Shown piece by piece: positions 1 through 6,547 of a DNA stretch of 12,804 nt. The position numbers and the translations under genes were made by a program. The notes below the pieces were generated by a model. That model was not told the origin of the DNA. It saw only the letters and a program-made list of their open reading frames with translations, and made no database searches. The stretch spans positions 1-12,804 of the forward strand of contig NZJU01000014.1 in NCBI GenBank assembly GCA_002692325.1, read 5' to 3'. The stretch is from Candidatus Pelagibacter sp. Its GTDB lineage: Bacteria > Pseudomonadota > Alphaproteobacteria > Pelagibacterales > Pelagibacteraceae. The stretch's first letter is position 1; each line of letters starts with the position of its first letter.

Positions 1-597
1 GCTTATTTAGTCGGAAATCCTAACTTTGACTCGATGACAGGCAAATATTACGCAAGATTTTCTGTTAAACATCAAGATAGCAGTGACTCATATCTCAGAA
101 AGGCTTATACAAATTTAGATCTTCATACCGACGGAACTTTCGTTAAAGAGAAAACTGATTGGATTATAATGACAAAAATGGAAGAACAGAATGTCGGCGG
201 AGGAGATAGCGTGATTTTACATTTAGATGATTGGGAACATTTAGAAGATTTAAGTAATGATCCTGTGGGCCAAGAGAATTTTGTATGGGGGTCACCGAAA
301 AGTAAGAATGTAGATTACAAAGTTGAACACCCAGTATTTTCAAAAGATAGAGATGGTAAGCCGACTATTTCCTACATTGACCAATTTCCTGAACCAAAAA
401 ATATGAAACAAGGTTTATTTTTACAAAAATTATCAGATGCATTAGAGGAAAGCAAAAACAAAGTAGTATTTCCTTTACCGGTTGGTTCTACAATTTTTTC
501 CAACAACTATTTTTGGCTACATGGAAGGAAACCGTTTATAGAGCATTCTGGGTTATCAAGGGAATTATTGAGGATCAGAGGTACATTTTTTAGTTAA
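1..597 (+). CDS. glaH: Glutarate 2-hydroxylase (CsiD/GlaH), 3' part only
   Basis: The reading frame is open from base 1, so the gene begins outside the window and 198 residues remain. The E. coli protein has about 325, so roughly 120 N-terminal residues are missing. It is recognised from strong resemblance to E. coli CsiD/GlaH: NFDSMTGKYYARF near the left edge, SDSYLRKAY, LHLDDWEHL, YIDQFPEPK and a C-terminal ELLRIRGTFF. This Fe(II)/2-oxoglutarate-dependent dioxygenase converts glutarate to L-2-hydroxyglutarate while turning 2-oxoglutarate into succinate and CO2, in lysine/glutarate breakdown in the cytoplasm. The metal triad is visible: the HTD motif (His at 124-126, Asp at 130-132) and the distal His of WLHGR (520-522). 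The Arg-rich RELLRIRG tail would bind the 2-oxoglutarate carboxylate. An ATG at 34 is internal and lies too close to the active site to be the true start. A TTT transporter follows 65 bases downstream on the same strand. Confidence 0.9.
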   Translation, partial: AYLVGNPNFDSMTGKYYARFSVKHQDSSDSYLRKAYTNLDLHTDGTFVKEKTDWIIMTKMEEQNVGGGDSVILHLDDWEHLEDLSNDPVGQENFVWGSPKSKNVDYKVEHPVFSKDRDGKPTISYIDQFPEPKNMKQGLFLQKLSDALEESKNKVVFPLPVGSTIFSNNYFWLHGRKPFIEHSGLSRELLRIRGTFFS

Positions 598-604
598 TAC
601 GTAG

Positions 605-633
605 TTGACTCTCTAGCATTAATTTATTTTAAT
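605..633 (+). promoter_or_regulatory. Sigma70-like promoter for tctCBA
   Basis: TTGACT (605-610) and TTTAAT (628-633) are separated by exactly 17 bases and each matches the consensus at five of six positions. The expected start of transcription near 640 would leave a leader of about 23 bases ending in a strong Shine-Dalgarno sequence, AGGGGG at 652-657, five bases before the tctC ATG. The transporter could therefore be expressed independently of glaH. It is inferred from sequence only, and AT-rich DNA gives chance -10 boxes. Confidence 0.5.
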
Positions 634-662
634 AAGAATAATTATAAACACAGGGGGAAATA

Positions 663-1652
663 ATGTTTAATAAGTTCAAAAAACTAATCGGTTTGGTTTT
701 TGCTACTTTTCTTCTAACTTCAATCTCAAATACATCATTTGCAGCTGATAAATTACACTTTGTAATTGGCGGTGGAGCTGGTGGTGGTTGGGATGGAACT
801 GCTAGAGGAACTGGAGAAGCACTTACAAAAGCTGGTTTTTTAAAAAGTGCGTCATTCGAAAACATGTCAGGTGGTGGCGGAGGTAAAGCTTTGTCATATA
901 TGATAAATACAAAACCTTCACAGACTATTCTTGTTCAATCAACTCCACTAGTTCTTAGATCTATTACTAGGCACTCTGGTTATGTGAGCAAAAAGAACGC
1001 TGCCAAAGTAACGTCTTATAAAGATGTTGTTCCAATAGCGGGAGTAATAGGTGACTATGGTGCAATCGTTGCAGCAAAAAATTCACCATTTAATTCATTT
1101 AAGGATGTTGTGAATGCTTATAAAGCAGATCCTAAATCAGTTAAAATGGCCGGTGGTTCTGTTAGAGGTAGCATGGATCATTTAATTGGAGCTTTAGCTT
1201 TCAAACAAGCTGGTGCAGATCCAAATGCTGTAGTTTACGTACCATACGATGCAGGAGGAAAAGCATTAGCGGGATTACTATCTGGTGAAACACAAATTCT
1301 TTCAACAGGATTGGGAGAAGTTATGGGTGCTAGAGATCAAGTAAAAATCCTTGGTATCACGGCTCCTAAAAGAGTTGCGGATGCTCCGGACGTTCCAACA
1401 TTAAAAGAGCAAGGTTTTAATGTTCAGTTTGTAAACTGGAGAGGATTTTTCGGCCCTCCAGGAATGAGCAATGCTGAAAAAAAGAAAATTGCTAAAATGT
1501 TAGGCGATGTTCAAAAAACTCCAGAGTGGGAGACAGTCAGAAAAAGAAATGCTTGGGTTAATATTTATAATCCAGACAAAAAATTTGTTAAGTTCCTTGA
1601 GAACCAGACAAAAGAAATGACTGCCCTTCTAAAACAATTAGGGGTTATTTAA
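663..1652 (+). CDS. tctC: TTT transporter periplasmic solute-binding protein (TctC family)
   Basis: This is the extracytoplasmic receptor of a tripartite tricarboxylate transporter; it captures a carboxylate in the periplasm and delivers it to TctAB. The 329 residues are the usual family length. A signal peptide (KFKK, a hydrophobic stretch at about 8-22, then NTSFA with cleavage near residue 27) precedes the mature ADKLHF. The Gly-rich ligand loop GGGAGGGWDGTARG follows immediately, and a second loop, SGGGGGKALSY, lies near residue 70; both are typical of the fold. Later family landmarks are VRGSMDHLIG, VPYDAGGKALAGLLSGE and FVNWRGFFGPPGMS. The start is supported by the AGGGGG ribosome site. 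It is first in a tctC-tctB-tctA operon. The substrate cannot be read from sequence. The WDGTAR loop resembles receptors annotated for tricarboxylates, but the adjacent glaH makes glutarate or a related dicarboxylate plausible. Confidence 0.93.
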   Translation: MFNKFKKLIGLVFATFLLTSISNTSFAADKLHFVIGGGAGGGWDGTARGTGEALTKAGFLKSASFENMSGGGGGKALSYMINTKPSQTILVQSTPLVLRSITRHSGYVSKKNAAKVTSYKDVVPIAGVIGDYGAIVAAKNSPFNSFKDVVNAYKADPKSVKMAGGSVRGSMDHLIGALAFKQAGADPNAVVYVPYDAGGKALAGLLSGETQILSTGLGEVMGARDQVKILGITAPKRVADAPDVPTLKEQGFNVQFVNWRGFFGPPGMSNAEKKKIAKMLGDVQKTPEWETVRKRNAWVNIYNPDKKFVKFLENQTKEMTALLKQLGVI

Positions 1653-1672
1653 TAAATAATTAATGAAGAGCG

Positions 1673-2143
1673 GTGAAAATTACTCCATCTAAAATAATTT
1701 CACTGCTCTTCTTCGTTTTCTCAGGACTCTATCTTTATACCGCGTACCAAATTCAAGTCTTCGCTTTTGACGAAAAAGCACCATTTAATGCAAAAACATT
1801 TCCCATTTATTTAGGATATGCGGGACTCATCTTATCTGCGCTATATATTATCTTGCCAGAGACAAAACCCACAAATGTAAATTTAAGAGTTTTAGATTAC
1901 AAAAAATCTATTTTTTTAGTAGTTCTTATGGTCTTATATGGAATAACTATTTTAAGAGCTGGATATTTTCTATCCACTTCAATTTTCTTAGTTCTATCTT
2001 ACATTGTATTAGGTGAAAGAAGATGGCTTTGGATTTTTATAATGTCATTTCCATTTATCGCAATTTTTATGTATCTTCTTCATGGCCTTTTAAATATTTA
2101 TCTTCGTGATCCATTTCTTAAATTTTTAGGGATTATGGGATGA
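1673..2143 (+). CDS. tctB: TTT transporter small membrane subunit (TctB family)
   Basis: This is the small, poorly conserved inner-membrane subunit that pairs with TctA in the secondary transporter. The 156 residues hold about four hydrophobic segments, near residues 6-26, 42-60, 80-112 (a helical pair around ILRAGYF) and 118-142, in the usual TctB pattern. The start is a GTG; an in-frame TGA lies just upstream at 1664-1666, so no longer version is possible, and the nearest purine-rich stretch, GAAGAG, is only two bases away, suggesting weak or coupled initiation. It lies 20 bases after tctC. Its TGA overlaps the tctA ATG (ATGA, four bases), which indicates translational coupling. Identification rests mostly on position and membrane profile, as usual for TctB. 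Confidence 0.85.
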   Translation: MKITPSKIISLLFFVFSGLYLYTAYQIQVFAFDEKAPFNAKTFPIYLGYAGLILSALYIILPETKPTNVNLRVLDYKKSIFLVVLMVLYGITILRAGYFLSTSIFLVLSYIVLGERRWLWIFIMSFPFIAIFMYLLHGLLNIYLRDPFLKFLGIMG

Positions 2144-3645
2144 TAGAAGGTATTCTTATAGGATTAGAGACAGCTCTTTCATTAAAAAATTTAATGATGG
2201 TAATGATTGGTTGCTTCGCTGGTACAATAATTGGCATGCTTCCAGGATTGGGTCCTATGACTGCAATAGCATTAATGATTCCTATTACCTATGGATTCGA
2301 ACCGTCCACTGGACTTATACTTATGGCGGGTGTTTATTATGGAGCAGTTTTCGGTGGGTCAACATCCTCTATCTTAATTAATGCGCCAGGTATTCCAGGT
2401 ACAGTCGCAACCTCTTTTGATGGTTATCCTATGGCCCAACAAGGCAAGGCTGGTAAAGCTTTAGCGATTGCAGCATATAGCTCCTTTGCTGGGGGTACAA
2501 TTGCAGCGATTTTTTTATTAATCGCAGCTCCAAGCTTATCAAAAGTAAGCTTGGCATTTAGATCGCCAGATTATTTTGGTTTAATGATTTTAGGTTTAAC
2601 GGCTGTATCGGCCTTTTCCGCAAAAGGACATTTTTTAAAAGCAATGATGATGGTCGTGCTTGGTTTGATGCTCGCAAGCGTAGGTCAAGATACTCTTTCA
2701 GATATACCGAGATTTACATTTCAAAATATGAATTTATCTGATGGCATTAGTTTTGTTTTAATTGTTATGGCAACCTTTGCTATGAGTGAGGCATTAACTA
2801 TAATATTTAGAGGTAAAGATCCATCAAGAGCGTCAAAACAAATTTCACTTTCTCAATTAGGATCAATTAAACTTGATAAAATAGAAACCAAAAAAATGAT
2901 TAAGACAATACCTCGCTCATCAGTTCTTGGTTTTATTATTGGTGTTTTACCTGGAGCTGGATCAACCATTGCCTCATTTTTAGCTTATGGAATGGAGAGA
3001 AACTTTGTCAACGATGAGGAAAAACAAAAGTTTGGTAAAGGAAGTGTAAATGGATTGGCAGCACCCGAGACTGCCAATAATGCTGCTTGCTCAGGTTCAT
3101 TCGTCCCATTATTAACTCTTGGCATACCTGGAAGTGGTACAACTGCTGTAATGTTAGGAGCTTTATTAGGTTTTGGAATTCAGCCTGGACCTAGATTATA
3201 CCAAACTAACCCTGAAATTTTCTGGTCAGTTATCATGTCTATGTACATAGGAATGGTTATACTTTTAATTCTTAATCTTCCTTTAATTCCCTATATAGCG
3301 AGAGTCTTAGCTACACCTAGGACATTTTTAATTCCCTTAATTCTATTTTTTTCTGTTACTGGAATTTATTTAATGTCGTTTAATAATTTTGATATTTACA
3401 TGATGATTGGTATAGCTGTCGTAGCGACTGTTCTCCGTTTGTATGATTTTCCTATGCCGCCTTTGATTCTTGCGTTTGTTCTAGGCGGATTAATGGAAGA
3501 AAATTTGAGAAGATCTCTTTTAATTAGTGATGGCTCCTGGGCTTTTCTCTGGGATAGACCTTTGACTTTAATAATAATGGTGACAATTATTCTGATAGTA
3601 GGGTGGCAGATATACAAAAGCTTCTTTAAGAGTCAGACTAAATAA
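2140..3645 (+). CDS. tctA: TTT transporter large membrane subunit (TctA family)
   Basis: This is the main permease of the transporter, predicted to move the TctC-delivered carboxylate into the cytoplasm using an ion gradient. At 501 residues with about 10-12 hydrophobic segments it has the standard length. The two-fold internal repeat of the family is visible. GMLPGLGPMTAIAL (from residue 32) and INAPGIPGT lie in the first half; GVLPGAGSTIASF (from about residue 268) and LLTLGIPGSGTTAVMLGAL lie in the second. GLAAPETANNAACSGSFVPL, another hallmark, sits between. The ATG overlaps the tctB stop, and AGGGA at 2128-2132 serves as ribosome site. No convincing terminator follows the stop; transcripts may run into the 290-base gap. 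Confidence 0.96.
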   Translation: MIEGILIGLETALSLKNLMMVMIGCFAGTIIGMLPGLGPMTAIALMIPITYGFEPSTGLILMAGVYYGAVFGGSTSSILINAPGIPGTVATSFDGYPMAQQGKAGKALAIAAYSSFAGGTIAAIFLLIAAPSLSKVSLAFRSPDYFGLMILGLTAVSAFSAKGHFLKAMMMVVLGLMLASVGQDTLSDIPRFTFQNMNLSDGISFVLIVMATFAMSEALTIIFRGKDPSRASKQISLSQLGSIKLDKIETKKMIKTIPRSSVLGFIIGVLPGAGSTIASFLAYGMERNFVNDEEKQKFGKGSVNGLAAPETANNAACSGSFVPLLTLGIPGSGTTAVMLGALLGFGIQPGPRLYQTNPEIFWSVIMSMYIGMVILLILNLPLIPYIARVLATPRTFLIPLILFFSVTGIYLMSFNNFDIYMMIGIAVVATVLRLYDFPMPPLILAFVLGGLMEENLRRSLLISDGSWAFLWDRPLTLIIMVTIILIVGWQIYKSFFKSQTK

Positions 3646-3782
3646 TTTTCTAGATAATTTAAAGATAAAGATTTAAATGCAAAAGAATTATTAAATTCAT
3701 CACTGATGCTATCAAAAGCTCAAAAATATAGACATATTCACAATTTGATCTCAAAAAAACTGATTATTAAAACCTATAATTG

Positions 3783-3892
3783 TTACAATCTTAAATAGCC
3801 CTAATTTCCAGCAAAAAGTGTTGCATAAAAGCAACAGTTAAAATAACTGGTTTAAGAATATTATTTATGAGATTGTAAATTATGAGAATCTC
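3783..3892 (+). other. Inverted-repeat cluster, possible structured leader or operator region
   Basis: The 290-base gap between tctA and the next gene has no convincing ORF but several inverted repeats. Bases 3783-3793 can pair with 3868-3878 (TTACAATC against GATTGTAA, plus an A-U, a G-U and another A-U pair). Inside lie a tight hairpin, TGTTGC-ATAAAA-GCAACA (3819-3836), and an overlapping one, CAGTTA-AAA-TAACTG (3835-3849). CCAG at 3808-3811 could instead pair with CTGG at 3847-3850. A further pair, GAGATT (3869-3874) with AATCTC (3887-3892), competes with the closing stem. A TATAAT at 3775-3780 and the 11-base palindrome ATTGTTACAAT (3779-3789) lie at its left edge. These could be a switching RNA leader, operators, or the 3' end of the tct message. 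In DNA this AT-rich, some such pairings are expected by chance. Confidence 0.3.
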
Positions 3893-3899
3893 TTATAAT
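3873..3899 (+). promoter_or_regulatory. Putative promoter for the outer-membrane protein gene
   Basis: A perfect TATAAT (3894-3899) lies 36 bases before the ATG. A weak -35, TTGTAA (3873-3878), stands 15 bases upstream, shorter than ideal. The palindrome GAGAATCTC (3884-3892) sits in the spacer touching the -10 box and could be a repressor site. The ribosome site AAGGA (3925-3929) is six bases before the start. An alternative exact TATAAT at 3775-3780, without a clear -35, would give a leader of about 150 bases. Confidence 0.4.
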
Positions 3900-3935
3900 A
3901 AAAAACTACGTTAATTTTAAAATTAAGGAATAACA

Positions 3936-4640
3936 ATGAAAAAAATTATAGCTTTAGTAACAGCTTTATTTTTCGCAGTTTCAACAAACGCCAGCGCTGG
4001 CGGTTTTGGAATAGGTGTGACGGGATCTTTAGTGTTTGTAGAAGCGAGTGGTACTGAAGGCGATGGTACAAATACAAATGGTACAGAGACTGAAGCATCC
4101 ACTAGAACAATAGAAGTTAACGAGACTGCTTTTATTGGATCAGGTTTTTTAGAATATGCTTGGGACGTTGCATACGCGGGTGATGGAAATGGTATAGCTT
4201 TAGGAATTAGTTATACTCCAGGATCTGCAGATGTTTCAGGTGAAAAACACACTAGAACTGACGCAGACGCAGAAGGTACAGGAGACGATGGATCATCTGA
4301 TGGTTCAACAACTTATACTGCTGCAGCAGAAGTCAGCGACTATGTTAATTATTACTTAGAACTTCCAATCAAAGGTCCTCTTTACATCAAAGGTGGATTA
4401 TCACAGATTGATGTGACTACACAGGAAACTGGGGGAACTAATACAGGTACGTATCCAGATGCAACACTTGACGGAATAAACTTCGGTATAGGTGTCAAAG
4501 GTGGAGATAGCTTATTTTATAAAGCTGCTTTCGAAATGACAAATTTTGATGATTATAACAAATCTTCAACTACTGGAAACACTGTAACTGCAGATCTTGA
4601 TACAACAGAATTTAATTTTTCTGTTGGATATAGATTTTAA
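3936..4640 (+). CDS. Small outer-membrane beta-barrel (porin-like) protein
   Basis: The 234-residue protein starts with a clear signal peptide (MKKIIALVTALFFAV, cleavage after STNASA near residue 21). The mature part has alternating amphipathic strands rich in Gly, Tyr and Phe (GFGIGVTGSLVFVEA, GIALGISYTPGS, YYLELPIKGPLYIKGGLS, GINFGIGVKGGD, LFYKAAFEM) and ends in FNFSVGYRF. A terminal Phe is the usual outer-membrane assembly signal. About eight strands seem likely, joined by long acidic Asp/Gly/Thr/Ser-rich loops at about 40-60 and 100-125; there is no cysteine. It resembles abundant barrel proteins of SAR11 cells in overall style, but no transported substrate can be inferred. It has its own ribosome site and promoter and is followed at once by a terminator, so it is probably monocistronic. 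Confidence 0.75.
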   Translation: MKKIIALVTALFFAVSTNASAGGFGIGVTGSLVFVEASGTEGDGTNTNGTETEASTRTIEVNETAFIGSGFLEYAWDVAYAGDGNGIALGISYTPGSADVSGEKHTRTDADAEGTGDDGSSDGSTTYTAAAEVSDYVNYYLELPIKGPLYIKGGLSQIDVTTQETGGTNTGTYPDATLDGINFGIGVKGGDSLFYKAAFEMTNFDDYNKSSTTGNTVTADLDTTEFNFSVGYRF

Positions 4641-4670
4641 AAAAAGCTTTAAAAATTAAAACGAAAAATT

Positions 4671-4703
4671 AAAACCCGCTAATTAACTGGTGGGTTTTTT
4701 TTT
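4671..4703. terminator. Bidirectional rho-independent terminator
   Basis: AAAACCCGC (4671-4679) pairs with GTGGGTTTT (4690-4698) through nine pairs including one G-U, with a ten-base loop. T residues run from 4695 to 4703. Read on the minus strand, the same hairpin is followed by TTTTAATTTTT, so it can end both the plus-strand barrel gene and the minus-strand AbrB gene. The AbrB stop codon (4679-4681) lies at the stem-loop junction, so the terminator overlaps coding sequence. Confidence 0.85.
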
Positions 4704-5767
4704 ATGTAAAATTTAAGAATTAGCGGTATAACAAATAAGATCATTAATAGTCTAATTATATGGTGAAAAGATACGAATTCTGGATCTAAATCAAAAAAAA
4801 TAGCGATAACTGCTACCTCGTAAATTCCTCCTGGGCAATAAGATAGAATTAAAGAAAAAATATTTTTATCTATTATCAAGCTAGCGATATAGGCCGCAAC
4901 AAGGCCAAGCAAAACTAATAACAATGTTGCTATAAGACTATGAAAAGCATTTTTACTAATTTCTCTAAATGTTTTGTTGGCAAATCTACAACCCACAGAC
5001 GCTCCAAGTATTAAAAGACAGTAATCTATTATATCTGATGAAAATTGGTAAGACGCTACTTCTGTGATTTGTAAAAATCCGCTCGCAACTAATGTTCCAG
5101 ACAGTAAGGCTGCTGGAAATTTAATCTTATTGAAAAAAAATATAAAAATAATTGACAAAATTATCAGAATTGCAAGATCAATTAAATTTTGATCATTTAA
5201 AGGATTTGAGACCTCATTCACAGGTTGGACGTCATAATAACTATTCACAAAGAACGGAAAAATTGTGATTATTATAATGAGTCTGATTAAATGTGAGGTT
5301 GCCACATGACTCAAATCAGTTTTTTGATCTTCAGCTAATATCATCAAAGGACCGAGCGCGCCAGGAGCTGCAGAAAAGATTGAAGTTTTCTTTTCATAAT
5401 TAGAAAATTTTTGTAAATATTTTGATACTATAAATATGCTAATTATAATATAAAAGAACATAATTATTGAGGTAAATAACCACTCTTGAATTTGAGCAAA
5501 TAAATTTTTATCTATGTAATTTCCTATATACAATCCTAGCAAAATTAAAATAATTGATAGAATTAATCGTGGCATCTTAATTTTTAGACCCATTAAAGCC
5601 GTAATAGAAGTTGCCAACATAGGTCCCAAAAACCAAGCGAGAGGTAATTCAAAAACATCTGCTACCAGGGCACTTGGCAAAGATACACATAAAACAAGAA
5701 GAAATTTGAAGGAGAAGATTTGCTTAAAATTCTCTTTATTAAAGGGTAGAACTTGGTTAGTTTGCAT
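4679..5767 (-). CDS. AbrB-family inner-membrane protein (putative transporter)
   Basis: The protein has 362 residues with about ten hydrophobic segments and the two-fold repeat of the bacterial AbrB/ammonia-monooxygenase-like membrane family (COG3180 type). Landmarks are LPLAWFLGPMLATSITALMG near residue 42, SAAPGALGPLMILAEDQ with SHVATSHLIRL in the middle, and YCPGGIYEVAVIAIFF with FHHIIRLLMIL near the end. The paired PGA/PGG segments followed by a His-Arg-Leu stretch are the family signature. Function is unsettled: the name derives from a link to ammonia monooxygenase regulation in one genus, and transport is only inferred. It is unrelated to the Bacillus DNA-binding AbrB. The start codon lies five bases from the divergent ProC-like start, and no Shine-Dalgarno is visible, so a leaderless or very short-leader message is likely. 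It ends in the shared terminator. Confidence 0.85.
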   Translation of the reverse strand: MQTNQVLPFNKENFKQIFSFKFLLVLCVSLPSALVADVFELPLAWFLGPMLATSITALMGLKIKMPRLILSIILILLGLYIGNYIDKNLFAQIQEWLFTSIIMFFYIIISIFIVSKYLQKFSNYEKKTSIFSAAPGALGPLMILAEDQKTDLSHVATSHLIRLIIIITIFPFFVNSYYDVQPVNEVSNPLNDQNLIDLAILIILSIIFIFFFNKIKFPAALLSGTLVASGFLQITEVASYQFSSDIIDYCLLILGASVGCRFANKTFREISKNAFHSLIATLLLVLLGLVAAYIASLIIDKNIFSLILSYCPGGIYEVAVIAIFFDLDPEFVSFHHIIRLLMILFVIPLILKFYIKKNPPVN

Positions 5768-5772
5768 TTACC

Positions 5773-6537
5773 ATGAATTTAGGTTTTATAGGAACTGGAA
5801 AAATTGCCTCTTCAATCATATACGGAATCTTTAAGTCAAAACTTAAGATTAATAAGATTTATATATCCTCAAGAAACATAAATATAGCAAAAAAACTATC
5901 TAAAAAATTTAAAAAGGTAATAATATTTAAAAATAATCAGGAGTTAATTAATAAGTCGTCAGTTATAATTTTATCAATTACACCTGCTGTGGGAAAAAGA
6001 ATTTTAGGAGAATTAAAATTTAGTAAAAACAAAACTATTATAAGTTTAATTTCAACAATTAAGCTGAATGAGTTGAAAAAACTAACTGGTACAAAAAAAA
6101 TATGCAAAGCTATTCCACTACCTTTCATTGAAAATAAAATAGGACCAATAGTCGTAAGTCCAAAAAATAAAACAGCAAAACGAATATTTAGTAAACTAGG
6201 CAATGTTATTGAGGTAAATAATGAAAAAATTAGTTATAATTTTTGGTCTACTTCTTCTATCATGGCTGCTTATTACGAAATTTTGAATATTTCAACAAAT
6301 TGGTTAGTTAAAAAAGGAGTAAATCGTAAGATGGCAACGAAATATATTGCAGAGCTATTTTTATCTTTGAGCAAAGATGCAGATATCAAGCAAAAAATAG
6401 GCTTTAAAAAACTCGTGGCCGACTCACAAACTCCCAAAGGCTTAAATATGCTAGTTCTTAAAGAACTTAAAAAAAGTAAATTTTACGATATATTTATTAA
6501 ATCTTTGAATAGTGTTTACACGAAGATAAGAGTATAA
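5773..6537 (+). CDS. Pyrroline-5-carboxylate reductase-like (ProC family) oxidoreductase
   Basis: The protein has 254 residues, slightly short of typical ProC (about 270). It begins with a Rossmann dinucleotide motif (GFIGTGKIASS, residues 4-14), followed by SSRN at the expected NADP-phosphate contact and ILSITPAVGKRIL at the strand that normally reads as the ProC V-K-P segment. The C-terminal half is helical, like the ProC dimerisation domain. The diagnostic C-terminal signature is altered: residues 218-225 read SQTPKGLN where classical enzymes have a SPGGTT-like stretch. It is closer to the ProC-like subgroup with TPGGLN, with Gly replaced by Lys. It may still reduce a cyclic imine, but proline synthesis should not be assumed. 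The start must be here because the nucleotide motif begins at residue 4. There is no ribosome site. DUF4396 follows after 10 bases. Confidence 0.75.
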   Translation: MNLGFIGTGKIASSIIYGIFKSKLKINKIYISSRNINIAKKLSKKFKKVIIFKNNQELINKSSVIILSITPAVGKRILGELKFSKNKTIISLISTIKLNELKKLTGTKKICKAIPLPFIENKIGPIVVSPKNKTAKRIFSKLGNVIEVNNEKISYNFWSTSSIMAAYYEILNISTNWLVKKGVNRKMATKYIAELFLSLSKDADIKQKIGFKKLVADSQTPKGLNMLVLKELKKSKFYDIFIKSLNSVYTKIRV

Positions 6538-6547
6538 TAATACTTAG

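Noticed and set aside
629..865. Minus-strand ORF with a proline-rich stretch opposite the start of tctC.
   Set aside because: The proline run is the complement of the TctC glycine loop codons, so it is a shadow of a well-supported gene.
3658..3798. An open plus-strand frame (about 46 codons) in the tctA-barrel gap, with a possible internal ATG at 3706 giving 30 residues.
   Set aside because: It has no ribosome site, no good start, no recognisable motif, and its composition is what AT-rich noncoding DNA gives. It could be a gene remnant but cannot be supported.
3819..3850. Hairpins as a rho-independent terminator for tctA.
   Set aside because: They lie more than 170 bases past the stop and lack a following T-run; only GTTTAAG follows. 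They are better described as unexplained structure.
5965..6240. A-rich runs inside the ProC-like gene as possible frameshift or slippage sites.
   Set aside because: The frame is intact over the full family length, and poly-A runs are common in Lys-rich genes at this base composition.
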